Below, in pieces: positions 20,328 through 30,862 of a stretch of DNA of 64,000 nucleotides. The notes beneath the pieces were generated by a model. That model made no database searches, had not been told where the DNA came from, and was given only the letters and a program-made list of their open reading frames with translations. The stretch's first letter is position 1, and every line of letters begins with the position of its first letter. Both the position numbers and the translations under genes were made by a program. Source of the stretch: Halobacillus alkaliphilus (GTDB lineage Bacteria; Bacillota; Bacilli; Bacillales; Halobacillaceae); the NCBI RefSeq assembly GCF_900113125.1, contig NZ_FOOG01000001.1:1-64000 (forward strand), given 5' to 3'.

Positions 20328-21080
20328 ATGGCTGGTCATTCAAAATGGAGTAATATAAAACGCCGAAAAGGCGCACAAGACGCCAAACGGGGTAAGCTTT
20401 TCATGAAGCTGGCAAGAGAGATATTCATGGCTGCCAGGCAAGGCGGCGGGGATCCAGAGATGAATCCCAATCTGCGCTTGGCTGTAGATAAAGCTAAATC
20501 AAATAATATGCCGAATGAAAATATCGATCGTGCCATTAAGAAAGCAACAGGTGATCTTGAAGGAGTAAACTATGAAGAGTACACCTATGAAGGCTATGGT
20601 CCTGGCGGTGTAGCTGTTATGGTTAAGGTATTAACAGATAATAAAAACCGGACCGCGGCAGACGTGCGGCATGCCTTTAATAAAAACGATGGAAATCTTG
20701 GTGAAAATGGCTGCGTCTCCTTTATGTTTGACCGCAAAGGCTATTTAGTGGTTGATCGCGGGGAAACAGAGGTGGACGAAGAAGAAATGATGCTTGAGGT
20801 AATCGAAGCCGGAGCGGAAGAAATGGAAACCACAGAGGATCAATTCGAAATTTACGCTGAACCTGAAACCTTTTCTGAAGTGAAGGCTTCGCTTGAAAAA
20901 AGCGGGTATTCATTTGTGACGAGTGAAGTTACGATGATTCCAGAAACGTACACGCCTCTGGATGAAGAGGGCGTAGAAAAGATGCTTAAATTAATTGATA
21001 TGCTTGAGGATAACGATGATGTTCAAGAGGTATATCATAACTTAGATGCTGATGAAGCCATCTTAGAGAAATTATCTTAA
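20328..21080 (+). CDS. yebC: YebC/TACO1-family protein
   Basis: 250 residues. It begins [23 protein letters not shown] and contains [10 protein letters not shown], the hallmarks of the family. YebC proteins were annotated as transcription regulators; YebC/TACO1 members have been linked to translation of proline-rich stretches. The start at ATG 20328 gives the canonical N-terminus, seven bases after GGAGAGGAG; the ATG two codons earlier is too close to that site. A strong terminator follows. Confidence 0.94.
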   Translation: MAGHSKWSNIKRRKGAQDAKRGKLFMKLAREIFMAARQGGGDPEMNPNLRLAVDKAKSNNMPNENIDRAIKKATGDLEGVNYEEYTYEGYGPGGVAVMVKVLTDNKNRTAADVRHAFNKNDGNLGENGCVSFMFDRKGYLVVDRGETEVDEEEMMLEVIEAGAEEMETTEDQFEIYAEPETFSEVKASLEKSGYSFVTSEVTMIPETYTPLDEEGVEKMLKLIDMLEDNDDVQEVYHNLDADEAILEKLS

Positions 21081-21100
21081 TCGCTGTCTTTCTATCATAA

Positions 21101-21143
21101 TAACTTCTGTTCCTGGACATACTAGGGACAGAAGTTATTTTTT
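21101..21143 (+). terminator. Terminator after yebC
   Basis: AACTTCTGTTCCT (21102-21114) pairs with AGGGACAGAAGTT (21124-21136), followed by ATTTTTTAG. Confidence 0.9.
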
Positions 21144-21160
21144 AGTTAGGGGGACCTGCG

Positions 21161-21730
21161 ATGAATCGATGGTTATGGATTATACCGGCCAGTTTAATTT
21201 TTGCAGGATGGCAATGGTTTGCTGCGGAAGAAGAAGTCTCTCTTAGAGCAGAGGATTTATCTCATCAAAGAACGGTCATTAATAAAACACAAGAAAATGC
21301 TGTGGAAACTCTAGTGAATCCGGAACCTTTAACGATAAAGGTGGTATTGAAGCAAAATTATCTGGATGGTGTAACAGAGACCATTAATAAGGAAGAAACG
21401 ATATGGTCTATGGTGGATTTCTGGTCGACTTATGAAGGATGGTCCATAGAATCTCAGGAGCTGGATCAGATTGTTTTCAAAAGACAAGTGGAAGATATCT
21501 CACCACTGACTAAGCAGCAGGGGTATTTTGGACTTACGGAAGATGGAGAACTGGCAGTATTTGAGGGCGCTCCCTCTCAAGGGAAGGTTATAGAATCCTT
21601 TAAACCTATCCCTATAGAACCATTAGAATCGAAGAGAAAGTCAGAATTGATAGATGGTATTAAAATTAAGGATGCCTCTCATTTTGAGCAAGTCGTTAAG
21701 CAGTATGCAGGAGAAGAACAGCCGCTATGA
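21161..21730 (+). CDS. bofC: Bypass-of-forespore protein C (BofC)
   Basis: 189 residues with an N-terminal signal/anchor helix (about 3-20) and a secreted domain. The call uses LKQNYLDGVTETINKEETIWSMVDFW and the segment EDISPLTKQQGYFGLTEDGELAVFEG, typical of BofC. BofC is a forespore-secreted inhibitor of SpoIVB, so it restrains sigma-K activation, the pathway of SpoIVFA/SpoIVFB encoded 11 kb upstream. The distance to yebC and ruvA suggests its own transcript. The terminator begins in its stop region. Confidence 0.88.
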   Translation: MNRWLWIIPASLIFAGWQWFAAEEEVSLRAEDLSHQRTVINKTQENAVETLVNPEPLTIKVVLKQNYLDGVTETINKEETIWSMVDFWSTYEGWSIESQELDQIVFKRQVEDISPLTKQQGYFGLTEDGELAVFEGAPSQGKVIESFKPIPIEPLESKRKSELIDGIKIKDASHFEQVVKQYAGEEQPL

Positions 21731-21757
21731 ATGCTCATAGACGGCTGTTTTATTTTT
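21719..21757 (+). terminator. Terminator overlapping the bofC stop codon
   Basis: CAGCCG at 21719-21724 pairs with CGGCTG at 21742-21747, with an inner TATGA/TCATA pairing, followed by TTTTATTTTT. Confidence 0.8.
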
Positions 21758-21919
21758 GTGTAAGTTGGGAGCCTCGATTATTTTTGAAACAAGTTGATTA
21801 AATCTGGTTGAACACGGCAGGAATCTACATTTTTCTTCCGGTTCTGTCATGGGCGAACATGTGCTTGTGTGTTACAATAGAGAGTGCTAAGCAATACAGG
21901 TAAGAGAGGACTTCCAACT

Positions 21920-22537
21920 ATGATTACTTATGTAAAAGGACAATTAAGCTTAATTGAAGATGCGTCTATAATTCTTGAAACAGGCGGTATCGGTTATGAG
22001 ATTCTATGTGCTAACCCTTACAACTTTCAAGATTATTTAAACCGAGAGATCAAAGTTCATACATACCACTATATCCGAGAAGATCAACAAACATTATTTG
22101 GCTTCAGGAAAAAAGAAGATAAACAGCTGTTCGCCCAACTTTTAAATGTTTCTGGAATCGGTCCGAAGGGTGCTTTAGCTATACTTGGTACGGTAAGTGT
22201 GCCCGAGTTCGTCTCAGCTATTGAACAGGAAGACGATAAGTACTTAACTAAATTCCCTGGTGTCGGAAAAAAGACCGCGAGACAGATGATATTGGACTTG
22301 AAAGGCAAATTGATTGTATGGCTGCCTGATGAGCAGAATGAAGATACAATTTTCTATCAAGAGGAACTAACTTCAAAAGAAAAAAGAGAGCGTATAGAAG
22401 ATGCACTTGAAGCATTAAAGGCTTTAGGATATACAGAAAAAGAAATTAAATTGGCACGAACAGAACTTCAAAAAACCAGTGAAGGCAGTGTTGATGATTA
22501 TGTAAGACAAGGGTTACAGATATTGATGAAGTCATAA
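21920..22537 (+). CDS. ruvA: Holliday junction branch migration protein RuvA
   Basis: 205 residues. OB fold (ITYVKGQLSLIEDASIILETGGIGYEI), two helix-hairpin-helix motifs (LLNVSGIGPKGALAIL and LTKFPGVGKKTARQMI), and a C-terminal RuvB-binding helical domain (ALEALKALGYTEKEI). RuvA tetramers bind four-way junctions and load RuvB. ATG 21920 fits the family N-terminus with AGAGGA ten bases upstream. An extended -10 (TGTTACAAT, about 21871-21879) may drive ruvAB. Confidence 0.96.
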   Translation: MITYVKGQLSLIEDASIILETGGIGYEILCANPYNFQDYLNREIKVHTYHYIREDQQTLFGFRKKEDKQLFAQLLNVSGIGPKGALAILGTVSVPEFVSAIEQEDDKYLTKFPGVGKKTARQMILDLKGKLIVWLPDEQNEDTIFYQEELTSKEKRERIEDALEALKALGYTEKEIKLARTELQKTSEGSVDDYVRQGLQILMKS

Positions 22538-22555
22538 CTGGAAGGGGGAACTAAT

Positions 22556-23557
22556 GTGGAAGATCGAATGATTTCCGGCGAGTTGCAGGAGACAGATCAG
22601 GACATTGAACTTAGTTTGAGACCGGAAACGCTCAAACAGTATATTGGTCAGGACCAGACTAAACGAAATCTGCATATTTTTATTGAAGCAGCAAAGATGA
22701 GAGAAGAACCTCTGGACCATGCACTTCTCTACGGCCCTCCTGGACTCGGGAAAACGACGCTTGCTTCTATTATTGCCAATGAAATGGGGGTGCAGTTCAG
22801 GACAACGGCTGGACCTGCCATTGAGAGGGCGGGAGATCTGGCGGCAATTTTATCTTCACTGGAGCCTGGGGATGTTCTTTTTATAGATGAAATTCATCGA
22901 TTACCAAGATCGGTAGAAGAAGTGCTCTACCCGGCCATGGAAGACTTCTGTTTGGACATTGTAGTAGGCAGCGGCCCCAGTGCAAGATCAATGCGCCTTG
23001 ATCTGCCTCCATTTACTCTGGTCGGAGCCACCACAAGGGCCGGTTTGTTATCGGCTCCGCTTCGAGACCGATTCGGTGTTCACAGCAGGTTAGAATATTA
23101 TGAAACAGAAGCTTTATGTTCGATTGTAGAGAGGACGGCAGATATTTTTCATGTGGAAATTGATCTTAATGCTGCTGTGGAAATTGCCCGGCGTTCGAGA
23201 GGAACACCGCGTATTGCCAACCGATTATTTAAACGGGTGAGGGATATAGCTCAGGTCAAAGGTGAATCCGTGATCTCTCTCGAAACGACACAAGAAGCGC
23301 TAGAAATGCTTCAAGTAGACGCTGAAGGACTCGATTATATAGACCACAAGCTTTTAAAAGGCATTATGGATGGGTTTCGAGGTGGACCAGTGGGGCTTGA
23401 TACTATTTCGGCTACAATTGGAGAAGAGTCTCAGACTATTGAGGATGTGTACGAGCCGTTTCTTCTTCAAATTGGATTTATACAAAGAACTCCGCGTGGA
23501 CGTGTCGTAACACCTAAAGCATACGCTCACTTCCATAGGGAGGTGCCCGGAACTTGA
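22556..23557 (+). CDS. ruvB: Holliday junction branch migration ATPase RuvB
   Basis: 333 residues. AAA+ ATPase with Walker [10 protein letters not shown] (about 57-65), Walker [12 protein letters not shown], sensor-1 GATTRAG and a C-terminal winged helix ([19 protein letters not shown]). It is the motor of RuvAB. The start is GTG 22556, seven bases after AAGGGGG. The next gene's start codon overlaps the stop codon. Confidence 0.97.
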   Translation: MEDRMISGELQETDQDIELSLRPETLKQYIGQDQTKRNLHIFIEAAKMREEPLDHALLYGPPGLGKTTLASIIANEMGVQFRTTAGPAIERAGDLAAILSSLEPGDVLFIDEIHRLPRSVEEVLYPAMEDFCLDIVVGSGPSARSMRLDLPPFTLVGATTRAGLLSAPLRDRFGVHSRLEYYETEALCSIVERTADIFHVEIDLNAAVEIARRSRGTPRIANRLFKRVRDIAQVKGESVISLETTQEALEMLQVDAEGLDYIDHKLLKGIMDGFRGGPVGLDTISATIGEESQTIEDVYEPFLLQIGFIQRTPRGRVVTPKAYAHFHREVPGT

Positions 23558-23754
23558 CTGGGTTCGGAAAAATATTTATTGTTATAGGGATTGTATTTAT
23601 CGTGATAGGACTTTTATGGAGTTTTGTTGGCAGACTTCCAGGTGATTTGTCTTTTAAAAAAGGGAATACAACCTTTTATTTTCCAATTATGACGTCCATT
23701 GTTGCGAGTATTGTTCTATCACTTATATTTTATATTATTGGTAAAATACGCTAA
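23554..23754 (+). CDS. Small membrane protein, DUF2905 family
   Basis: 66 residues with two membrane helices (about 5-25 and 43-63) separated by [20 protein letters not shown], the DUF2905 signature. Function unknown. The start codon TTG 23554 overlaps the ruvB stop, so it should be translationally coupled. It lies between ruvB and queA. Confidence 0.85.
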   Translation: MTGFGKIFIVIGIVFIVIGLLWSFVGRLPGDLSFKKGNTTFYFPIMTSIVASIVLSLIFYIIGKIR

Positions 23755-23773
23755 GGAAGAATAGGGGATTTAA

Positions 23774-24799
23774 ATGGATATTAAGCAGTATGATTTTGAA
23801 CTGCCCGAAGAGCTTATTGCTCAGGTTCCGCTTCAGGATCGTTCTTCTTCACGCCTCATGGTTTGCGACCGGAGCGCTGAAACAATAGAACATTACCATT
23901 TTTCAGATATTGAACGGCTATTAAAGCCAGGCGACTGCCTCGTTTTAAATGATACACGCGTACTCCCGGCAAGGCTATTTGGAGCAAAAGAAGACACGGG
24001 AGGAAAAGTAGAGGTTCTTCTCCTTCATCAGGATTCGAAAGACGAGTGGGATGTACTTATCAAACCTGCTAAAAAAGTAAAACCAGGTTCTCGTATTGTG
24101 TTCGGGGACGGACAGTTAATAGCCGAATGCACGGAGCTTCAAGAGCATGGAGGAAGAAAAGTCAGGTTCTCTTATGAGGGGATTTTTATGGAGGTACTGG
24201 AATCCCTTGGTGAGATGCCGCTTCCCCCTTATATTAAGGAGCAGCTGTCGGACAGGGAACGTTACCAGACTGTATATGCGAAGGAAGAAGGATCTGCAGC
24301 AGCACCTACTGCCGGACTTCATTTTACTAATGAACTACTTGAAAACCTTCAAGCTTCCGGTGTAACTATAGCCTATCTCACCCTTCATGTCGGCCTTGGA
24401 ACCTTCCGTCCTGTTAGTGTCGATAAGGTGGAAGACCACGATATGCATGCTGAGTTCTACCAAGTATCTCAAGAAACGGCTGACCAATTGAATCAGGTGA
24501 AAAAACAGGGAGGTCGAATTATCTCTGTAGGTACAACTTCCACAAGGACTTTGGAAACAATCATCCGTGATTACGGTACTTTTCAGGAAGCTAGCGGATG
24601 GACGGATATATTTATCTATCCACCCCAAAAGCTGAAAGCGATTGACGGACTGATTACTAATTTTCATCTGCCTAAATCCACGCTGATTATGCTTGTCAGT
24701 GCCTTTGCGGGTCGTGATTTTGTTCTGGAAGCATATGCTAGAGCTGTGGAGAATAAGTATCGATTTTTCAGCTTTGGAGATGCGATGCTGATTATTTAG
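23774..24799 (+). CDS. queA: S-adenosylmethionine:tRNA ribosyltransferase-isomerase
   Basis: 341 residues. The N-terminal [37 protein letters not shown] and [13 protein letters not shown] segments are diagnostic. QueA transfers the ribosyl group of SAM onto 7-aminomethyl-7-deazaguanine in tRNA to give epoxyqueuosine. It is followed by tgt, the preceding step in the pathway. It has its own AAGGAAGAATAGGGG region upstream. Confidence 0.97.
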   Translation: MDIKQYDFELPEELIAQVPLQDRSSSRLMVCDRSAETIEHYHFSDIERLLKPGDCLVLNDTRVLPARLFGAKEDTGGKVEVLLLHQDSKDEWDVLIKPAKKVKPGSRIVFGDGQLIAECTELQEHGGRKVRFSYEGIFMEVLESLGEMPLPPYIKEQLSDRERYQTVYAKEEGSAAAPTAGLHFTNELLENLQASGVTIAYLTLHVGLGTFRPVSVDKVEDHDMHAEFYQVSQETADQLNQVKKQGGRIISVGTTSTRTLETIIRDYGTFQEASGWTDIFIYPPQKLKAIDGLITNFHLPKSTLIMLVSAFAGRDFVLEAYARAVENKYRFFSFGDAMLII

Positions 24800-24815
24800 T
24801 TAGATTATTGCTTGA

Positions 24816-25973
<1,158 letters not shown>

Positions 25974-25988
25974 AAGGGGGGAAATTAA

Positions 25989-26252
25989 ATGGATACATTA
26001 GTCGGTTTATTACCAATTATTCTAATGTTTGTCATTTTCTATTTCCTATTAATTCGTCCGCAGCAAAAGAAACAGAAAAAAGTACAACAAATGCAGGCGG
26101 ACTTGCAAAAAGGCGATAGAATCATCACAATCGGAGGTCTCCATGGTACGGTCCATGCTATAGATGAAGGATCTCTAGTTATTACGGTACAGGATGGAAC
26201 GCAAATGAAATTCGATCGTTCATCTGTTCGTGAGAAACTAAATCAGGACTAA
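25989..26252 (+). CDS. yajC: Preprotein translocase subunit YajC
   Basis: 87 residues. One N-terminal membrane helix (about 4-22) followed by LLIRPQQKKQKK and the conserved LQKGDRIITIGGLHGTV. YajC associates with SecDF of the Sec translocase; secDF lies 4.6 kb downstream. GAAGGGGGGAAATTAA precedes the ATG. A terminator shared with the convergent gene follows. Confidence 0.95.
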   Translation: MDTLVGLLPIILMFVIFYFLLIRPQQKKQKKVQQMQADLQKGDRIITIGGLHGTVHAIDEGSLVITVQDGTQMKFDRSSVREKLNQD

Positions 26253-26259
26253 TGATTAC

Positions 26260-26290
26260 AATCCCGCTGTATTTGCAGCGGGATTTCTCA
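26260..26290. terminator. Bidirectional terminator between yajC and the TIGR04086 gene
   Basis: AATCCCGCTG pairs with CAGCGGGATT (to 26285) around TATTTG, with TTTCT on the plus side and a weaker T-run on the minus side. Confidence 0.75.
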
Positions 26291-26297
26291 TGTTCAA

Positions 26298-26681
26298 TTA
26301 TCTTTTTGCCGTTCGTCTTGGCAAATTGACCCCAATCATACCTCCGAGCCAGGCTGCTAGAACCAATCCTCCGAAATAACTGAGCTGCGGCAGTGATATC
26401 CATTGGTTCTCAAAAATGATTTGGAATAAAGCCATAGCCGCTACGAAAATTAGACCTGTCATAACCCCGGAAAGCCACCCCTTCTGCTCTCCTTTGTAAG
26501 CAGCCATCATTCCACCAAATGCTAAAATACTTAAACCGGTGATCAGGGCTGCTTGATTAAGGGTTTGATATTCCATAGATGTAAAACGAAGGAAAAGAGC
26601 CAGTACAGCCGCTGAAATAATCATGAGTAGAAGAATAGAGCCGATTCCATATCCAAGGACGCCCTGCGTAAATTTTTTCAT
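26298..26681 (-). CDS. TIGR04086-family membrane protein (YrzE-like)
   Basis: 127 residues with four membrane helices. The C-terminal LVLAAWLGGMIGVNLPRRTAK and the location between yajC and the spoVB region match the B. subtilis yrzE position. Function unknown. The start at 26681 (MKKFTQGVLGYG) has AAGGGGG upstream on the minus strand; the longer frame to 26726 lacks one. It is transcribed against yajC. Confidence 0.8.
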   Translation of the reverse strand: MKKFTQGVLGYGIGSILLLMIISAAVLALFLRFTSMEYQTLNQAALITGLSILAFGGMMAAYKGEQKGWLSGVMTGLIFVAAMALFQIIFENQWISLPQLSYFGGLVLAAWLGGMIGVNLPRRTAKR

Positions 26682-26808
26682 AAAATAAATCCCCCTTCTT
26701 AAGCTTGTCATTAACACTATATGCATGTTTAAGCCTTAGATAGAAGTAGATATTTTCCTACTTACTTGAATACGTATAGAGTAAAGACCTTATAAAAGGG
26801 GAAGGTGT

Positions 26809-28098
26809 ATGGCAACTCTACTTGCATTACTCATATTCGTAGCGAGCTATGTTTTAATTATGACGGAGAAGTGGAATCGGGCACTTGTAGCCTTAGCCGG
26901 CGGTGTTCTTCTATTAGTGACGAAAGTGTACGAGTGGGAGGAGGCATTTGGGTTTATTGATTGGGAGACAGTGGCTTTGCTTTTTTCTATGATGGTGCTG
27001 GTTTCCATTACGAAAAAAACCGGCGTATTTACCTATATGGCTATTCGTTTAGCTCAGATGGTGAAAGGACGTCCTATACCTTTGCTTGCCGTAAGTGCAA
27101 TATTTACTGCTGTTGGCTCTGCCTTTTTAGATAACGTAACAACCGTTCTGCTATTCGTTCCTGTACTCCTTACATTAATTGACCGATTACAACTTCCGGC
27201 TTTTCCTTATTTACTTGTTACGATATTCAGCTCAAATATCGGCGGGACTGCGACTTTGATCGGTGATCCACCTAACATTATGATAGGACAGGCGGTAGAG
27301 CATTTTAGTTTTCTATCCTTTATTTATCATTTAGGTCCAGTGGTGCTCGTGATTTTTGGATCTGTGTTAACTATCTTACTGCTTATATTCCGCAAGCAAT
27401 TAATCTACAATCCGGAACTAGCTGCTGCTCTTTTGGAAATGGACGCGCGTGAACATCTAAAGGTCTCCCGTTTATTATTCCAGTCCGTTTCTGTACTGAT
27501 TTTAACCATCATGGGTTTTATGATGCATCCATTTGTACATATGGATATTACCACCATTGCTGTCAGCGGAGCTTTATTACTCTTGTTTTTAACTGACAAA
27601 GAGCTCGATGTTGAACACGTTTTTCAAGAGGTGGAGTGGGTAACCTTATTCTTCTTCATGGGGTTGTTTATGCTGGTAGGCGGCTTAGAAACAGTCGGTG
27701 TTATTGATGAACTGGCCCGTATGATGGTGTGGGTTTCTGGAGGGGATCTGCCTATTACTTCAATGGTCATGTTATGGAGTGCGGGTTTGCTTTCAGGGGT
27801 AGTAGACAATATTCCGTTTGTGGCAGCTATGATTCCAGTTGTGCAGGAGCTCCAGGGTTACGGAATGATGAATGTGGATCCTATATGGTGGTCACTTGCT
27901 TTAGGTGCATGTCTTGGAGGGAATGGAACGCTGGTGGGCGCATCGGCGAATGTTGTGGTAGCGGGTATAGCTGCGAGTCACCGTCAGCCCATACCGTTTC
28001 TTAAATTTTCAATTTATGGAATTCCTGTCCTGATTTTATCTTTATTGATCGCGTCCATTTACGTTTACTTTAGATATTTGCTTCCCTTTTCATCATAA
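26809..28098 (+). CDS. ArsB/NhaD-superfamily ion permease
   Basis: 429 residues with about 11-12 membrane helices. Two inverted repeats carry the superfamily signatures GGTATLIGDPPNIMIG (about 148-163) and GGNGTLVGASANVVVAG (about 366-382), with DNVTTVLLFVP and DNIPFVAAMIPV in the matching discontinuous helices. Relatives move arsenite, Na+/H+, citrate or dicarboxylates; the substrate cannot be read from sequence. No ArsR or ArsC neighbour is present, so arsenic export is unlikely. This gene is not at this position in B. subtilis. Confidence 0.88.
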   Translation: MATLLALLIFVASYVLIMTEKWNRALVALAGGVLLLVTKVYEWEEAFGFIDWETVALLFSMMVLVSITKKTGVFTYMAIRLAQMVKGRPIPLLAVSAIFTAVGSAFLDNVTTVLLFVPVLLTLIDRLQLPAFPYLLVTIFSSNIGGTATLIGDPPNIMIGQAVEHFSFLSFIYHLGPVVLVIFGSVLTILLLIFRKQLIYNPELAAALLEMDAREHLKVSRLLFQSVSVLILTIMGFMMHPFVHMDITTIAVSGALLLLFLTDKELDVEHVFQEVEWVTLFFFMGLFMLVGGLETVGVIDELARMMVWVSGGDLPITSMVMLWSAGLLSGVVDNIPFVAAMIPVVQELQGYGMMNVDPIWWSLALGACLGGNGTLVGASANVVVAGIAASHRQPIPFLKFSIYGIPVLILSLLIASIYVYFRYLLPFSS

Positions 28099-28108
28099 AA
28101 AAGTAAGA

Positions 28109-28807
28109 ATGGGTCATCTTATAAGAGAGTATCCTCTTGAAAGGTCGTGGGCACGAGTGGCTTTCCTGGCTCTTATATTAAGAACCCTTCTTACCTATTT
28201 AATTATTCTATTTGTGTTTCGATTTATGGGCAAAAGAGAAATCGGTGAACTGAGTGTCATGGATTTGGTTGTTTTTATTATGCTCGCTGAAATCGGAGTG
28301 TTTTTAATTGAACAACCTGATTCTTCGATCTGGAAATCAGTCGTCCCAATGGCGGTGTTATTAATTATACAACTCGGCAGTGCCTGGATATCATTAAAGA
28401 ATCAGAGGTTTAGAACATGGTTTGATGGAAAGCCTTCTGTTATCATTAAACACGGTAAAGTAGACGAATACGAGATGAAACGGCAGCGCTATAATTTTAA
28501 TGATTTACTTATACAATTGCGTGAACATGGGATTCAACAAGTAAATGATGTAGCTTATGCTATCTTAGAACCTTCAGGTAAACTCTCGGTTTTTGAAAAA
28601 GATGATCAGGGTCATTCCTCATATGCTGTAGTCCTCGTCGCGGATGGAGAAATTCAATATAGCGGATTGAAAAACGTACGTAAAAATAAGAACTGGCTTT
28701 TAAATGAACTTAAAAAACAGGGATATGATTCTGTAGATAAAGTTTCTTTATGTACTATTAATGAGGAAGGCGAAGTTTCTATAGATGAAAAAAATCAATT
28801 TCAATAA
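28109..28807 (+). CDS. DUF421 membrane protein (YetF/YrbG family)
   Basis: 232 residues. Three N-terminal membrane helices containing RFMGKREIGELSVMDLVVFIMLAEIG, then a soluble DUF421 domain (KPSVIIKHGKVDEYEMKRQRYNFNDLLIQLRE). Some family members are spore-membrane or germination-related; the role of this one is unknown. It begins ten bases after the permease with a weak ribosome-binding site, so the two are probably co-transcribed. B. subtilis has yrbG here. Confidence 0.88.
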   Translation: MGHLIREYPLERSWARVAFLALILRTLLTYLIILFVFRFMGKREIGELSVMDLVVFIMLAEIGVFLIEQPDSSIWKSVVPMAVLLIIQLGSAWISLKNQRFRTWFDGKPSVIIKHGKVDEYEMKRQRYNFNDLLIQLREHGIQQVNDVAYAILEPSGKLSVFEKDDQGHSSYAVVLVADGEIQYSGLKNVRKNKNWLLNELKKQGYDSVDKVSLCTINEEGEVSIDEKNQFQ

Positions 28808-28808
28808 A

Positions 28809-28839
28809 ATAACCGCTTTCTATAAGCGGTTATTTTTTA
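28809..28839. terminator. Bidirectional terminator between the DUF421 gene and spoVB
   Basis: AACCGCTT (28811-28818) pairs with AAGCGGTT (28824-28831) around TCTAT; T-runs follow on both strands. Confidence 0.85.
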
Positions 28840-30386
28840 TGAAAGATTTTCTTCCACGGTATCAACTTCCACTCGTCTTTGCGTAAAAGTTTGAATAGAA
28901 ACAGAAGTGCCAGATAAAGAAGCGTAAGGATGAAACCCATCCATAGGAGCTGTGGAATCGGCCTGCTTTCATGAAGCAGGTACTGCTTCATTGTGAAACC
29001 AACGTAGCCGGTAATACCAACAACCAGTGCGAAACGGATAAACATGTCCAGTGGGAGGGTCATGACTTTGTGTTTAATAAGTACTCCAAGATGCAGAAGA
29101 GTAACAACAACAACGCCTACTACCATAGCTATGGCCACACCGTGAATTCCAAACTCGGGGCGGGAGCTTAAACTGACTAATACAATAAATTTAATAATCG
29201 AACCAATTAGCGTGTTCCACATCGCGGGCTGTGCTAAATCTAATGCTTGCAAAGTAGCCTGCAGCGGTGACTGAATGTAATGCAGCAAGAAAAATGGAGC
29301 CATAAACTGAAGCATAAAAGCAGCTTGGCTGGTACCGTACACCGTCATGAGGATAACGGCAGGGAAAATCATGAAAACGACTGTAATGACGCCTCCGGAA
29401 GCTAATGAAAGGCGGATGGACTGCATAATTCGGTACTGAATGGTTTCTTTTTTACCTACAGCCGCTGCTTCACTAATTGAAGGAACAAGGGCAGTTGAAA
29501 GAGCATGGGTTAAAAAAGTAGGTAAGAAAAGCAAGGGAAGTACATATCCAGTGAGTTCCCCGTATAGTTTAGTTGATTCTGTTGCAGCGAAGCCAGCTAT
29601 AGCAAGACTCTGGGCAACAAGAATGGGTTCAAAGAAATAGGTAAGGGAACCGATAAAGCGGCTGCCCGTGGTAGGAAGCGCGATAGCCATTAACTCTTGA
29701 AAAGTTTGTCTTCCTTTCCCCACGTGTTTTTTCCAGGTCTTGCGCAGTTTAAACGATTTTTGCAGATTGAACTGTCTCAGCATATAAATCAATGAAACGA
29801 ATTCACCTAAAACCACGGCCGCCATAGCTCCTGCTGCGGCATATTCGACACCATAAGGATAAAGGAGTTTAGTTAAAACTAGTACTCCTCCGATACGGAC
29901 TACCTGCTCAATAACTTGAGACAGAGCCTGAGGCTTCATATTCTGTCTTCCTTGAAAATAACCTCGAATTACCGACGCAACAGCAATGATGGGTATAATC
30001 GGTGTGACCACTAATAAAGGAAAAAGAGCACGCGGGTCAGTTAGAAAATAGGAAGCGATAACAGGGGCAAGTATAAATAAAGCGCCTGTAAAGATAATAC
30101 TTAAGGAACCGGTAATCGATAAGGAGACTATTAAGATACTTTTAATTTTCTTCTCATTACCTGTGGCTTCAGCTTCCGATACGCGTTTTGATATAGCTAC
30201 AGGAAGACCGAACTGTGTAATGGTAATGGCAAGAATCAGAGTAGGCAGGGCCATCATATAAAGCCCTACTCCTTCGGCTCCCATCACACGAGCAACAACA
30301 ATCCGGTTGATAAACCCAAGCAGACGAGTGACCAGCCCCGCAGCTATCAGGATGAGGGCCCCATGTAAAAAGGTTTGCTTAGACAT
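28830..30386 (-). CDS. spoVB: Stage V sporulation protein B (MATE/MOP flippase)
   Basis: 518 residues, equal to B. subtilis SpoVB. About 14 membrane helices of the polysaccharide/lipid II flippase superfamily; LLGFINRIVVARVMGAEGVGLYMM and VIRGYFQGRQNMKPQALSQVIEQ are typical. SpoVB is needed for spore cortex assembly, probably as a precursor flippase. The start is set at 30386 (MSKQTFLHGAL), nine bases after GGCGG on the minus strand; the longer frame uses TTG at 30407. It is divergent from secDF. Confidence 0.93.
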   Translation of the reverse strand: MSKQTFLHGALILIAAGLVTRLLGFINRIVVARVMGAEGVGLYMMALPTLILAITITQFGLPVAISKRVSEAEATGNEKKIKSILIVSLSITGSLSIIFTGALFILAPVIASYFLTDPRALFPLLVVTPIIPIIAVASVIRGYFQGRQNMKPQALSQVIEQVVRIGGVLVLTKLLYPYGVEYAAAGAMAAVVLGEFVSLIYMLRQFNLQKSFKLRKTWKKHVGKGRQTFQELMAIALPTTGSRFIGSLTYFFEPILVAQSLAIAGFAATESTKLYGELTGYVLPLLFLPTFLTHALSTALVPSISEAAAVGKKETIQYRIMQSIRLSLASGGVITVVFMIFPAVILMTVYGTSQAAFMLQFMAPFFLLHYIQSPLQATLQALDLAQPAMWNTLIGSIIKFIVLVSLSSRPEFGIHGVAIAMVVGVVVVTLLHLGVLIKHKVMTLPLDMFIRFALVVGITGYVGFTMKQYLLHESRPIPQLLWMGFILTLLYLALLFLFKLLRKDEWKLIPWKKIFHKK

Positions 30387-30407
30387 AAAAACAATCCGCC
30401 TTCTCAA

Positions 30408-30862
30408 AGTATTAAAATTCAGCTACAATGAAGTATATGCTTAGCCTTGGACAAGGCATGACAAAGGTTTAGAATTAACGAGAAGAGAGGGCGGGGACAG
30501 GAAAATAGTAAAAAATTTTCATAATAGATCAATGATTAGAAGCCGCCAAAAATTGTGCGAAGTTGTTCAAAAATATGATCACTCTTTTGTTACATAGATG
30601 ATGGATTGCCTCGCACGCTCTATAAACAGCTTGATTAGAGAATAAGGATCGAAATATCACATAACACAGGGTGGATAGAATTCTTAACTGGACCATAGAA
30701 ACGACTTTGGATGTTGTCAAAAATAAAAATAGTAGTAAAATTGGTACGGATAGACAAACAACGAAACCCTGACAACTTAGGAAACAGACACGTACTTACT
30801 GCAAGTACATAAGTTTTTCAAAAATGAACAGGCGGGCAAGATTAAAGGAGGAAATGAACGTT
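30408..30862. other. Long gap between spoVB and secDF
   Basis: This divergent region of about 450 bp contains no convincing gene. B. subtilis has the small comN (yrzD) between spoVB and secDF, and no match to that family is readable here. A short hairpin (GTACTT-ACTGC-AAGTAC, near 30792-30807) lies ahead of secDF. The divergent promoters should lie here, but I could not assign them with confidence. Confidence 0.4.

Noticed and set aside
30529-30720. 63-aa minus-strand frame in the spoVB-secDF gap
   Set aside because: No ribosome-binding site, no match to the expected ComN family and no recognisable motif.
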